This document shows, in pieces, positions 47,536-56,678 of a DNA stretch of 64,000 nt (the stretch's first letter is position 1; the number at the start of each line of letters is the position of its first letter). Both the position numbers and the translations under genes were made by a program. The notes under the pieces are model-generated. The model made no database searches. It had not been told where the DNA came from and saw only the letters and a list, made by a program, of their open reading frames with translations. The DNA is taken from contig NZ_BMRB01000003.1 of the NCBI RefSeq assembly GCF_014648415.1, positions 558,001-622,000 on the forward strand, written 5' to 3'. The DNA comes from Actinokineospora fastidiosa. Its GTDB lineage: Bacteria > Actinomycetota > Actinomycetes > Mycobacteriales > Pseudonocardiaceae.

Positions 47536-48552
47536 ATGGAGGCACTGGTCGAACGGCTGTCGCAGTTGGACTCGCACGCCGAGGGCGCGATCCGCCTCGT
47601 GATGTTCTACGACACCCTGATGCGCAGGCGGGTCGACCTCCCCGCCCTCGCCCGGGCGTCGGCGGGCCTGGCCGAGTGCGTGGTCGGCATCCGACTGCAC
47701 GGCACAGGCCGGACCGTCCGGTTCTCCCCCGACGGCAGCGCGGCGACCACCCCACCCTCCCCGGCGACGACCACGCCGATCACCCTCGACGACGAGGAGA
47801 TCGGCACCGTGTGGCTGGAGCGCCCGCGCGGCCCGCTCGACGACCTGCTGCTCGACCGTCTCGCCATCGCCGCCGCCGCGGTCGTGGAGCGCTACGGCCC
47901 CGCCCGCACCACCATGGCCGACCCGGCTCTCGTCGAACTCGCGATCAGCGCCGACGACGACGCCGCCCGAGTCCGCGCGCTGCGGCTGCTGGGGTTCCCC
48001 GCCGACCTGCCGGTCCGCGTGGTGGCCCTGCGGTCGCCCGTCCCCCTCGACCGGGTCGGCGGCCTGATCTGCCCCGCCCGCCCGGTGAAGGCCGCGCCGC
48101 TGGGCGACGTGGGCGTCATCCTCGCCGCCACCGTCGACCCGGACGCGTTCCCTGCTGGCGTCCGCGCGGGCATCGGCGCCGCCGACCGTCCCGACCGGTC
48201 CTGGGCGCAGGCCCGCACCGCACTGCGCTTCAGCACCGCGCGCCAGCCCGTCGTCCACCACGACGACCTCGGCGCGCTGGCCCTGCTCGCCGACATCCCC
48301 CGCGACACCGCGCGGGCCAATCCCGATGTCGCCGCGATCGCCGGGCTGGCCCGCGACGACCTGGACACCTTGGACGCCTACTGCGCCGAGGGCTCGGCGC
48401 GCCGGGCCGCGGACGTCCTCCACCTGCACCACAGCAGCGTCGTCCGCAGGCTCGACCAGCTCGGGCGGACCGTCGGCATCCCCCTCACCGACCCGGCGGG
48501 CCTCCTGCGCGCCAGGATCGCCCTCGCCACCTGGCGCCTGCTCGACCAATAG
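47536..48552 (+). CDS. PucR/CdaR-type regulator
   Basis: ATG 47536 yields 338 residues. The C-terminus is the PucR helix-turn-helix (DTLDAYCAEGSARRAADVLH, then HHSSVVRRLDQLGRTVGI and LLRARIALATWRLLD). The N-terminal part is a GAF-like or undefined sensor region without metal motifs. TATCCT ends 6 nt before the ATG with no ribosome site, suggesting a leaderless mRNA. It stands between the divergent HSL esterase and the RiPP locus; which of them it controls is open. Confidence 0.85.
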   Translation: MEALVERLSQLDSHAEGAIRLVMFYDTLMRRRVDLPALARASAGLAECVVGIRLHGTGRTVRFSPDGSAATTPPSPATTTPITLDDEEIGTVWLERPRGPLDDLLLDRLAIAAAAVVERYGPARTTMADPALVELAISADDDAARVRALRLLGFPADLPVRVVALRSPVPLDRVGGLICPARPVKAAPLGDVGVILAATVDPDAFPAGVRAGIGAADRPDRSWAQARTALRFSTARQPVVHHDDLGALALLADIPRDTARANPDVAAIAGLARDDLDTLDAYCAEGSARRAADVLHLHHSSVVRRLDQLGRTVGIPLTDPAGLLRARIALATWRLLDQ

Positions 48553-48568
48553 CGTCCACAGTGGACCA

Positions 48569-48589
48569 GCCGCATCCAGCAAATGCGGC
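48569..48589 (+). terminator. Hairpin after the PucR gene
   Basis: GCCGCAT (48569-48575) and ATGCGGC (48583-48589) form a 7-bp stem with a 7-nt loop, 17 nt after the PucR stop. A second dyad, GTCCAC-A-GTGGAC at 48554-48566, lies directly before it. Together they could end the PucR transcript before the RiPP promoter. Confidence 0.5.
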
Positions 48590-48754
48590 GTCGAGCAAAA
48601 CCGTTGAGCTTAATAGCCTCCCGTGGCGCGCGTCTACTGCCCGAAAGTCGCATGGAGCCGGGTTCGGGAACGGGGCAAGACTGGAGAAACCCCCGGCAAT
48701 CCTGCCGAACCGCCGGACAAGCGGCGGGGCGGCGCGACACCACGAGGAGAGTGC

Positions 48755-48877
48755 ATGTCCGAGGACAAGAGCCCCGAGACCCCCCAGACCGAGGAGAACG
48801 CCGAGGACGTCGAGGTCGTCGCGCACGGCGCGGACGCCGAGGACTGGTGCGTCGTCAACAACAGCCAGGCGCTCTGA
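48755..48877 (+). CDS. Putative RiPP precursor peptide 1
   Basis: ATG 48755 is preceded by a GAGGAGA ribosome site and encodes 40 residues. The first 20 are strongly acidic (MSEDKSPETP then QTEENAEDVE), followed by EVVAH at 20-24 and a short C-terminal segment with Trp31-Cys32-Val33 and a Ser/Asn-containing tail ending QAL. Acidic leader plus short core directly before a radical SAM enzyme is the usual plan of a ribosomally made, modified peptide. The key support is precursor 2 at 60070: MSE, EVVAH and WCV fall at identical residue numbers. The leader probably ends near His24. No known RiPP class is recognised. Confidence 0.75.
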   Translation: MSEDKSPETPQTEENAEDVEVVAHGADAEDWCVVNNSQAL

Positions 48878-48921
48878 CGCCAGGCGTCGCGCAGGGCGTC
48901 CGGCTCCCGCGAGGGGGCCGG

Positions 48922-50142
48922 ATGCCCGCCATTCCTATGCACACGGAGGTCGCGGTGAGCCTGGGCCAGATCAGTCGGGCGGGTGGGGAGCGGGTCCTCA
49001 GGGGCGAGCGGAACTGGTGGTTCCTCGGCCCCGGCGGGATCGCCCGGCTGCGTGAGCGGCACATCGCCGAGGACGGCACGGTGCGGCCGGAGGCGCTGCG
49101 GCGGCTCGACGAGAGCGGCCTGATGACCGCCAGAGCCGACAACTCCTACTCGCTCACCGTGCTGACCAGCACCGACTGCAACCTCGGGTGCGGGTACTGC
49201 TTCCAGAACACCAGCCAGGACACCGGCGGCGGCAGCAGGCCTCCGCGCATCGCCCACGCCCGGCTGACCTCCGACACGATCACCTCGATCCTGGCGTTCA
49301 CCGATCGCCAGATGGCCGCGAGCGGCCTGGACGACCTGCGGATCCTGCTGTTCGGCGGCGAGCCGCTGCTCAACCCCAGGGGCTGCATCGAATTGCTGGC
49401 CAGGGCCGCCGACCACGGGCTGACCTCGGCGCGGATGGTCTCCAACCTGACGCTGCTCTCGCCCCAGCTGGCCGCCCAGCTCGCGGAGTTGCGGCTCAAG
49501 CACATCCAGGTCACCTTCGACGGCGACCGCGCCGAGCACGACCGCATCCGCGTGCGCCGCTCCACCGGCGGCACGTTCGACACCATCGTGCGCAACATCG
49601 TGCGGGCGACCGAGGTCACCGACATCCGGTGGACGCTGCGGGTCAACGTCTCCCACCACAACCACCACGGCATCGACGCGATGATCGACCGGCTGGCCGA
49701 CGCCGTCGACACCGCCCGCTGCTCGATCTACTTCGCGCAGGTCGGCGACATCGGGATCGGATACGACAACCAGCTGACCCACACCGACGAGCTCATCGCC
49801 CGGTTCGTCCGCTGGCAGCGCGCCGCCCTCGACCGCGGGTTCGCGGTGAACCGGCCCGGCCCCAAGGCGCTGTGCGCGACCTGCGGCCCGGGCGACGGCA
49901 GCCGCGGCGGCGTGGTCAACGCCGACGGGACCCTCGCCAGCTGCTGGGAGACGGCCGGGAAGCCGGGCTGGGAGGTCGGCACCGTCGACGCGGGCTACCT
50001 GCCCGCCGAGCAGACCCGGGACCGCTGGATCGGCTGCGGCGACTCCTACCGGCAGACCGACGGCGCGGACGTGCTGGCCGCCTTCCGCGACGGCGTCGAC
50101 TCCGCGCTGCTGGACTACCTCGACGCGACCGGCAGGCTGTGA
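48922..50142 (+). CDS. Radical SAM/SPASM-type peptide-modifying enzyme
   Basis: ATG 48922 has GAGGGGG just upstream; GTG 48955 with GGAGGT is an equally good start, so length is 406 or 395 residues. The 4Fe-4S motif is CNLGCGYC (CX3CX2C), followed by the AdoMet-contacting ILLFGGEPLLNP. An N-terminal 60-residue segment (RNWWFLGPGGIARLRERHIA) could recognise the leader. The C-terminus has a reduced SPASM-like cysteine set: CATCG, GTLASCWE and WIGCG. Such enzymes crosslink or epimerise residues in precursor peptides; the conserved Trp-Cys pair is the obvious target. It overlaps the glycosyltransferase gene by GTGA. Confidence 0.93.
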   Translation: MPAIPMHTEVAVSLGQISRAGGERVLRGERNWWFLGPGGIARLRERHIAEDGTVRPEALRRLDESGLMTARADNSYSLTVLTSTDCNLGCGYCFQNTSQDTGGGSRPPRIAHARLTSDTITSILAFTDRQMAASGLDDLRILLFGGEPLLNPRGCIELLARAADHGLTSARMVSNLTLLSPQLAAQLAELRLKHIQVTFDGDRAEHDRIRVRRSTGGTFDTIVRNIVRATEVTDIRWTLRVNVSHHNHHGIDAMIDRLADAVDTARCSIYFAQVGDIGIGYDNQLTHTDELIARFVRWQRAALDRGFAVNRPGPKALCATCGPGDGSRGGVVNADGTLASCWETAGKPGWEVGTVDAGYLPAEQTRDRWIGCGDSYRQTDGADVLAAFRDGVDSALLDYLDATGRL

Positions 50143-51296
50143 ACGTCCTGCTGTGCCCGCTGAGCGACGCGGGCTACCTGTACCCGGCCATCGCGCTCGG
50201 CCGCGAGCTGGTCCGCCGGGGCCACACCGCGCACGTGCTGGGCCGCGCCGCGGCCGCCCCGGTCGCCGCGCACGCCGGGCTGCCGTTCCTGGCCGCGGAG
50301 GAACGCGGCGGCGCGGGCGGGTTCTCGGTCGTGCGGTGGCGCGACGGCGGCGCGGCGCAGGTCGAGGCGACCCGCGAGGCCGCCCGCGAGGTCGGCGCCG
50401 ACGTGCTCGTCACCTCGGTGCTGTGCCACGGCGCCCTGCTGGCGGGCGAGATCCTCGACCTCCCGGTCTTCGTGCTCGGCCTGACCACGTACCTGTGGAA
50501 CTACCGCTCGGGCGGCGACGACGAGCCGCAGCCCGCGACCACCCGGGCCGCGCGGACCCGCGACACCCTCCGGATCTACGACGACCTGCGCGCCCACACC
50601 GGGCTCCCGGCCCGCAGACGCCCGCTGTCGGCGGACCCGCTGCACGGCACGGCCCTGCTGCTGCGCGGCCACCCGTCGCTGGAGTACCCCGGCACGGTCC
50701 TGCCCGACCGCGTGCGGCACGTCGGCCCGCTGGCCTGGGAGCCGACGCCGGGCCGGGGCGCCGACGCCGAGCTCGCCCGGCTGGACGAGGTGGGCAAGCC
50801 GGTCGTCTACGTGCACCTCGGCCGCTTCTTCGGCGGGCGGACGCAGTGGCCCCGGCTCAACGCAGCGTTCACCGGCGGCCCGTTCCAGGCCGTGGTCGAG
50901 CAGGGCCGCTCCACCAACCCCGATCCCGTGCCCGGGGCGGACATCCTGCTGGTGCGCAAGCCGTGGATGCGCCCGTTCCTCGACCGCGCCGGGCTCGTGC
51001 TGACCAGCGGCACGTCCGCGCCGGTGCTGGCCGCCCTGCTGGCCGGGAAGCCGCTGGGCCTGTCCCCCAACGGCTCGGAGCAGCCGGTGCTCAGCGCGGC
51101 CTGCGTCCGCGCGGGCGTCGGGACCCCGCTGCTCACCGACGACGACCCGGCCGCCGCCCTGCGCGCGGCCTGGGACGACCCCGGCCCGCGCGACCGGGCG
51201 GCGCGGCTGGGCAGCGTGCTGGCCGCGGCCGACAGCGCCGCCCGCGCGGCCGACGTCGTCGAGCGCTCGGGCGTGTTGCTTCCGGCACTGAACTAG
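50139..51296 (+). CDS. GT-B glycosyltransferase (UGT/MGT type)
   Basis: GTG 50139 lies inside the radical SAM stop; 385 residues. The N-terminus (NVLLCPLSDAGYLYPAIALG, then RELVRRGHTAHVLG) is the acceptor-side Rossmann domain of GT1 enzymes; the C-terminal donor domain has PVVYVHLGRFFGG, LVLTSGTSAPVLAALLAGKP and a GSEQPVLSAACVRAGVG stretch in place of the usual DQ motif. It should transfer a sugar from a nucleotide donor, most simply to the modified peptide. No sugar-biosynthesis genes are nearby, so a common housekeeping donor is likely. It is 21 nt before the next gene. Confidence 0.9.
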   Translation: MNVLLCPLSDAGYLYPAIALGRELVRRGHTAHVLGRAAAAPVAAHAGLPFLAAEERGGAGGFSVVRWRDGGAAQVEATREAAREVGADVLVTSVLCHGALLAGEILDLPVFVLGLTTYLWNYRSGGDDEPQPATTRAARTRDTLRIYDDLRAHTGLPARRRPLSADPLHGTALLLRGHPSLEYPGTVLPDRVRHVGPLAWEPTPGRGADAELARLDEVGKPVVYVHLGRFFGGRTQWPRLNAAFTGGPFQAVVEQGRSTNPDPVPGADILLVRKPWMRPFLDRAGLVLTSGTSAPVLAALLAGKPLGLSPNGSEQPVLSAACVRAGVGTPLLTDDDPAAALRAAWDDPGPRDRAARLGSVLAAADSAARAADVVERSGVLLPALN

Positions 51297-51317
51297 CGAC
51301 CCGACAAGGAGCCGACG

Positions 51318-52274
51318 ATGGACGACGCATCCCCGCACCCCACGGCCGTCATGAGCGCCGACGGCGCCGCGGCGGCGTTCCTCGGCATGGAGCGGCTGTC
51401 CTCGGGCGCGCGCCGCTGGATGAGCGCCAACGTGGGCTACCTGCGCCCGTCGGCCGCCGACCTGCCGGTGACGCCGAGGGCCAAGGCGTGCATGGAGATC
51501 GGGCTGCTGAACCGGCTGTGGAGCCGGGTCCGCCCGGACGACCCCGAGTTAGCCGCTGTCCGCGACGCCGTCGCCGAGATCTGGCGCGACCCGGACTTTC
51601 CCGAGCAGTTCGCCGACAATCCCGCCTACACGCGCGGTTTCGCGCTCATCTACAGCGCGCTCGCCCCGGCCGGGCTGACCGGCTCGACGCACCCGGCGAC
51701 GCTCGCGCGGCTGGCGCCGGACGGGCACGTCGACATCGCCAAGAAGTCGCCGTCCGGCCGCCTCGAACTGCGCTACTACGCCGAACTGGCCGGACTGGAC
51801 CACGACGTCGAGCCGTACGACCGGCTCTACGCCGACAGCATCCTCGCCAACCTGACCGACGTCCTGCCGATGGACATCGAGACGGCCTACCGGATCACCC
51901 ACACCGTCTTCCACATCACCGACTTCGGCGTGCGCGACATGGGCGTGCCGCCGGAGGAGCTGATGCGCATCCGCGACGTCGCCGAGCAGCTGACGCACCA
52001 CTTCATCGCAATCGAGTACTGGGACCTCATCGCCGAGTTCATCCTCACCCAGTCCTGCCTGGGCCTCGACCCCCGGCACACCGCGTCCGGCCAGGCCGCC
52101 ATCGATGCCCTGCTGAACGTGCAGAAGCCCGACGGCGCCATCCCCGCGCGCTTCGCCGCGCAGCGCCCGCCGGACACGGCCACCCCGGTCGAGCTGTTCC
52201 GCAAGGCCTACCACACCACGCTCGTCACGGCGCTGGCGTCGATGATCCCGCCGTCCACCGCCTGCGGCGGATAG
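51318..52274 (+). CDS. Uncharacterised protein of the RiPP operon (DUF6895-like?)
   Basis: ATG 51318 follows AAGGAG; 318 residues, soluble and almost entirely helical. His-rich stretches stand out: AYRITHTVFHITDFG, EQLTHHFIAIEYWDLIAEFI and a C-terminal FRKAYHTTLVTALASM. It vaguely resembles actinobacterial DUF6895 proteins (from memory, uncertain). The paired His/Glu residues could bind metal, or it could be an all-helical carrier or cyclase-like scaffold. Its place between the glycosyltransferase and exporter makes a role in maturation probable. Confidence 0.8.
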   Translation: MDDASPHPTAVMSADGAAAAFLGMERLSSGARRWMSANVGYLRPSAADLPVTPRAKACMEIGLLNRLWSRVRPDDPELAAVRDAVAEIWRDPDFPEQFADNPAYTRGFALIYSALAPAGLTGSTHPATLARLAPDGHVDIAKKSPSGRLELRYYAELAGLDHDVEPYDRLYADSILANLTDVLPMDIETAYRITHTVFHITDFGVRDMGVPPEELMRIRDVAEQLTHHFIAIEYWDLIAEFILTQSCLGLDPRHTASGQAAIDALLNVQKPDGAIPARFAAQRPPDTATPVELFRKAYHTTLVTALASMIPPSTACGG

Positions 52275-52278
52275 CCCC

Positions 52279-53661
52279 GTGGCCACGGCGCGGCGCCGGT
52301 TCCTGATCAACCGCACCTACTCCCGGCTGTGGTTCGGGCAGGCCACCTCGACCCTGGGCGACTTCGTGTTCAGCACGACCCTGGTGCTCTGGGTGGCCAC
52401 CGACCTGGCCGAGGGCCGGTCGTGGGCGCCCGCCGCCGTGGGGGGCATCCAGCTGTCGGTGGGCGCGGCCGTGCTGGTGTTCGGGCCGCTGGCCGGGGTG
52501 TTCGTCGACCGCTGGGACCCGCTGCGCACGATGCTCGGCACCGAGGTTGTGCGCGGTGGGCTGGTGGCGCTGCTGACGGCGGTGTCCCTGCTGCCCAGGG
52601 ACGCGTTGCCGGTCTGGGCGTGGCTCGCGCTGCTCTACGTCGTCGTGTTCGGGCTCACCGCCACCGGCCAGTTCTTCGCGCCCGCGCGGTTCGCCACCAT
52701 CCGGGAGACCGTGCCCGGGGAGGCGGACCGCGCGCGGGCGGCCGGGATCGCCCAAGCGACCGCGGCGACGGTGACGATCGCCGGGCCGCCGCTGGCCGCG
52801 CCGCTGATGTTCGGCATCGGGTTCCAGTGGGCGCTGGTCCTCAACGCGGTGTCCTACGCCGTTTCCTACGCCGCGATCCGCTCGGTGCGCCACGAGGTCG
52901 TCGTCGATCGGGCCGCCCGGGCAGCGCGGCCGGGCCTGCGCGCGGAGTTCGCCGCGGGCCTGAAGGTGTTCGCGGGCAGCCCGTTCCTGGTGGCGCTGCT
53001 GGCCATCGCGGTGATCGGCCAGCTGGGCGTGGGCGCGGTGAACACGCTGAACCTGTTCTTCCTGACCGGGAACCTGGGCTCGCCCGCGGGCCTCTACGGC
53101 TTCCTCGGCGCGACCCTGGGCATCGGCGGGATCGTCGGCGCGCTGTGCGCGGGCCGGGTCGTGCAGTGGATCGGCGCGCGCACCACGACCTGGGTCGGGC
53201 TCATCATCGGCGGCGTCCTGCTGTTCGTCTACTCCAGACAGACGGGGTTCGCCTTCGGCGTCGTCGCGCTGTTCGCCACGATCCTGCCGATCACGATCCT
53301 CAACACCGCGATGTCGCCGCTGCTGCTGGCCGCGGCCCCGCAGGAGTACACCGGGCGGGTGTTCGCGGTGTTCTACCCGGTCACCCGGCTCGCGTCGGTC
53401 GTCGCGGCGACGGCGGCGGGCTGGTTCGCCAGCGTGGTGCCGGTCGACTTCAGCGCGTCCGTCGCGGGCGTGCGGTTCGGGCAGATCGACACGGTGTTCG
53501 CCGTGTCCGCGGTCCTGCTGGTGCTCGCCGGGCTCTACGCGCGCGTGCGCCTGCCGCACGGCGAGCCCGCCGCCATGCCGACGGCAAACCGATCCGCAAC
53601 CGCCGGAAGTAGCCTGCGGGAACGGGATCAGCCGTCCCCGGACCGGGAGCAGCCGCGATGA
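52279..53661 (+). CDS. MFS exporter
   Basis: GTG 52279, only 4 nt after the previous stop; 460 residues with about 12 membrane helices. The start RTYSRLWFGQATSTLGDFVF, the loop FVDRWDPLRTML and FFAPARFATIRETVP are typical of the MFS_3/enterobactin-exporter-like group used for secondary metabolites. A polar C-terminal tail rich in Arg, Ser and Pro follows. It is the likely exporter of the mature peptide. It overlaps the cyclase-ATPase gene by ATGA. Confidence 0.92.
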   Translation: MATARRRFLINRTYSRLWFGQATSTLGDFVFSTTLVLWVATDLAEGRSWAPAAVGGIQLSVGAAVLVFGPLAGVFVDRWDPLRTMLGTEVVRGGLVALLTAVSLLPRDALPVWAWLALLYVVVFGLTATGQFFAPARFATIRETVPGEADRARAAGIAQATAATVTIAGPPLAAPLMFGIGFQWALVLNAVSYAVSYAAIRSVRHEVVVDRAARAARPGLRAEFAAGLKVFAGSPFLVALLAIAVIGQLGVGAVNTLNLFFLTGNLGSPAGLYGFLGATLGIGGIVGALCAGRVVQWIGARTTTWVGLIIGGVLLFVYSRQTGFAFGVVALFATILPITILNTAMSPLLLAAAPQEYTGRVFAVFYPVTRLASVVAATAAGWFASVVPVDFSASVAGVRFGQIDTVFAVSAVLLVLAGLYARVRLPHGEPAAMPTANRSATAGSSLRERDQPSPDREQPR

Positions 53662-56600
53662 CCTGTGCATCCTGCGCCGCCGACCTCGCCGCCGACGCCC
53701 GGTTCTGCTCGCGTTGCGGGACCGCGGTCGTGGTCCGCCCGAAGGGGGCGGAGGAGCGCAAGGTGGTGTCGGTCGTCTTCTGCGACCTCGCCGGGTCCAC
53801 CGAGATGTCCGGGGCGCTCGACCCGGAGCTGCTGCGGACGGTCCTGCTGCGCTACTACGAGCTGATGTCCGGCGTGATCGCCGCCAACGGCGGGGTCGTG
53901 GAGAAGTTCATCGGCGACGCGGTGATGGCGGTCTTCGGCCTCACCGAGACCCGCGAGGACGACGCCCGCCGCGCTCTCGTCGCCGCGCTGGGCATGACCG
54001 AGGCGGCGGCCGGGTTCGACGCCGAGCTGCGCCGGGACCACGGCGTGCGGCTGCGGGTCCGGATCGGCGTGCACACCGGGGAGGTCGTGGCGCTGCCGGA
54101 CCCGGGCGAGCGCCAGGCGTTCGTCTCCGGGGAGGTGGTGAACATCGCCGCGCGGCTGGAGCAGGCGGCCGGGCCGGGCGAGGTGCTGGTCAGCGCGGCG
54201 GCGCGCTCGGCGGCGGGCGCGGTCACCGTGGCCGACCCGCGCAGGGTGTCGCTCAAGGGCGTCGCCGAGCCGGTCGAGGTGTTCCGGCTGGTCGACGTGC
54301 CGCCCGCCGACCCAGAGCGCACGCGCCGCTTCGACGTGCCGTTCATCGGCCGGGAGGCCGACCTCGCCGCGCTGGACGCCGCGTGGCGCCGGGTGGTGGA
54401 CGAGGGCGCCGCGCGGCTGCTGACCCTGGTGGGCGAGCCGGGGATCGGCAAGACGCGGCTGGTCGCCGAGTGGCTGCGCCGCGACACCGGATCGGTGGTG
54501 ATCGGCCGGTGCAGGCCGGTCGGCGACGGCGGCACCCTCACCGCGCTGGCCGAGTGCGTCGCGCCGCTGGTGTACGAGGTGGAGCGCGTCGCGTCCGTCG
54601 AGCCCGCGCTCGCGCTGCTGCGCCGCGGCCTGCTGCGCGACGGGACGCCCGCGCCGTCGCTCGACGCGACCGCGGCCGCCGTGGCGCGGCTGCTCGCCGC
54701 GGTCGCCGGGACCCGGCCCGTGCTGCTGGTGATCGACGACTGCCAGTGGGCCCAGCCCTCCCTGGTCGCCGTGCTGGACCGGCTGCTCGCCGGGCTGGGC
54801 GCGCTGCCGGTCCTGCTGGTGTGCGTGGCCCGCCCGGACCTGCTCGACGCCTTCCCCGACTGGGAGACCACCTGGCCCAGCGCGGAGACGGCCGTCGTCG
54901 GCAGGCTGTCCGCGCCGGACTCCGCCCGGCTGGCCGCGCACTTCGCCGACGTCAGCACGCACGACACCGCGACCACCGAGTGGATCGTGGCCCAGGCGGG
55001 CGGCAACCCGCTGTACCTCGAACAGCTCGTGGCCGCGGTCGAGCACGACGACGCGACCGCGGGCGGGCTCCCGCTCAGCCTGCAGGCGCTGGTCGCCGCC
55101 CGCATCGACCGGCTCGGCGACGCCGAGCGCTCGACCCTGCGCCTCGGCGCGGTGGTCGACCCCGACGGCGACGGTTTCGCCGCGGCCGACCTCGCCGCGC
55201 TGGCCGACGGCGGCGACCACGACCGGGCGCTGCGCGAGCTGGTGCGGCGCAAGCTGGTCGAGCCCGTGGCCGACGGCCGCTACCGCATCGCCAACGGCAT
55301 CACCAGCCAGGTCGCCTACCGCGGGCTGACCAAGCGGCGCAGGGGCGAGCTGCATGAGCGGTACGCCGAGCACCTGGCGGCGCGCGCCGCGTCGGACGCG
55401 CTCATCGGCACCCATCTCGCCCAAGCGCACCGCTACCAGTCCGCTGTCGGTCTCCCGGCCGACACGTTGCGCTCGCGGGCGTTCGGCCACCTCGACCGGG
55501 CGGGCGCGGAGGCCCTGCGCCGGGTCGACCTGCCGTGGGCGCTCACCCTCCTGGAACAGGCCGCCGACCTCACCACCGCGGGCGACCCGGGCAGGCCGGA
55601 GTGCCTGCAGCGGCTGGGCGAGGTCCACCTGACCCTCGGCAGGCACGAGCAGGCGCGGGAGGCGTTCACCACCGCGGCCGCCGAGGCCGACCGGCCCGTC
55701 ACCGCCGCGCACGCCCGCCTGCACCTGGCCATGCTCCGCCAGGACATGGCCGAGCTGGACCGGGTCGCGGCCGAGGAGTTCGACGTCTTCCACGCCCACG
55801 GCGACGACCTCGGGCTGTCGCGCGTGCGCTGCGTCCTGGCCCGCTCCCACCAGCGGCGGGGCGAGCAGGGCCGGGCGCTGAACGTCCTGGAGCCCGCGCT
55901 GCGGCACGCGCTCGCCGCAGCGGCGGACCGCGAGGTGGCCAACGCGCTCGGCGCGATCGGGCTGTCGCTGTGGCACGGCCCGCTGCCCGCGGCACGGGCC
56001 ACCGAGCAGTGCCGCGCGCTGCTGGCCGCCCACCGCGACCGCGGTGCCGTGCAGGCCACGCTCGGGTTCGCGCTGACCATGCTGCACGCCATCCAGGCCA
56101 GGACGGCGGAGACGGCCGCGGCGCTGGCCGACGCCCAGGAGGCCATGGCGGCGATGTCGTACGCCGAGTCGCGGTTCTTCCGGCCGCTGCTCGGCGCGCT
56201 GGTGGCCGCCCACGGCGACGACTGGGACCAGGCGCGCTGGCAGCTGCGGGAAGCGCTGAGCGCGGCGAGCGCGGTGCGCGCCGACTCGCTCGTCCGGCAG
56301 ACCCGGCTGGAACTCGCCCGGGTCCACCTGGCCGATGACGACACCCGCGCCGCCGCCGAGCTGGTGCGGGGGCTGGCCGTCGACGACTGCGCCGACCTGG
56401 CCAACCTGCTCGGCGTCGCCGCGCGCGTCGAGCCGGACCCCGGACGCGCCACCGAGTTGGCCCGCCGGGCCGTGGCGACCGCCCGGCGCACCGACTCCCC
56501 CGCCGACCACGGGCGCGCCCTGCTCGACCTCGCCCACACCCACGCCCGGCTGGGCAGGCCGGTCCCGGCGCTGTCGGCCGCCCGCGCCGCCGAACGCCGC

Positions 56601-56678
56601 TTCGCCGCCAAGGGCCACGCGGTCGGGTCGGCGCGGGCCCGGCGGATGATCAGCGAACTCGGGGGGCGCCCGCGATGA
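53658..56678 (+). CDS. Zinc-ribbon/class III nucleotidyl cyclase/AAA ATPase signalling protein
   Basis: A 1006-residue multidomain protein from ATG 53658. Residues 1-25 are a zinc ribbon (CASC, CSRCG). Residues 35-200 form a class III cyclase domain (VVSVVFCDLAGSTEMSG, EKFIGDAVMAVFG) whose two metal aspartates are present. An AAA_16 ATPase follows (FIGREADLAAL; Walker A GEPGIGKT; LLVIDDCQWAQPS), then a long TPR-like helical tail. Such cyclase-MalT-like proteins are frequent in actinomycetes and act as signal transducers. Its overlap with the exporter and the protease puts it in the same transcription unit as the RiPP genes. Confidence 0.92.
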   Translation: MTCASCAADLAADARFCSRCGTAVVVRPKGAEERKVVSVVFCDLAGSTEMSGALDPELLRTVLLRYYELMSGVIAANGGVVEKFIGDAVMAVFGLTETREDDARRALVAALGMTEAAAGFDAELRRDHGVRLRVRIGVHTGEVVALPDPGERQAFVSGEVVNIAARLEQAAGPGEVLVSAAARSAAGAVTVADPRRVSLKGVAEPVEVFRLVDVPPADPERTRRFDVPFIGREADLAALDAAWRRVVDEGAARLLTLVGEPGIGKTRLVAEWLRRDTGSVVIGRCRPVGDGGTLTALAECVAPLVYEVERVASVEPALALLRRGLLRDGTPAPSLDATAAAVARLLAAVAGTRPVLLVIDDCQWAQPSLVAVLDRLLAGLGALPVLLVCVARPDLLDAFPDWETTWPSAETAVVGRLSAPDSARLAAHFADVSTHDTATTEWIVAQAGGNPLYLEQLVAAVEHDDATAGGLPLSLQALVAARIDRLGDAERSTLRLGAVVDPDGDGFAAADLAALADGGDHDRALRELVRRKLVEPVADGRYRIANGITSQVAYRGLTKRRRGELHERYAEHLAARAASDALIGTHLAQAHRYQSAVGLPADTLRSRAFGHLDRAGAEALRRVDLPWALTLLEQAADLTTAGDPGRPECLQRLGEVHLTLGRHEQAREAFTTAAAEADRPVTAAHARLHLAMLRQDMAELDRVAAEEFDVFHAHGDDLGLSRVRCVLARSHQRRGEQGRALNVLEPALRHALAAAADREVANALGAIGLSLWHGPLPAARATEQCRALLAAHRDRGAVQATLGFALTMLHAIQARTAETAAALADAQEAMAAMSYAESRFFRPLLGALVAAHGDDWDQARWQLREALSAASAVRADSLVRQTRLELARVHLADDDTRAAAELVRGLAVDDCADLANLLGVAARVEPDPGRATELARRAVATARRTDSPADHGRALLDLAHTHARLGRPVPALSAARAAERRFAAKGHAVGSARARRMISELGGRPR

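Noticed and set aside
53628-56618. 996-codon open frame opposite the cyclase/ATPase gene
   Set aside because: Low-complexity Arg/Gly/Gln shadow with no domain; the opposite strand encodes a clear multidomain protein.
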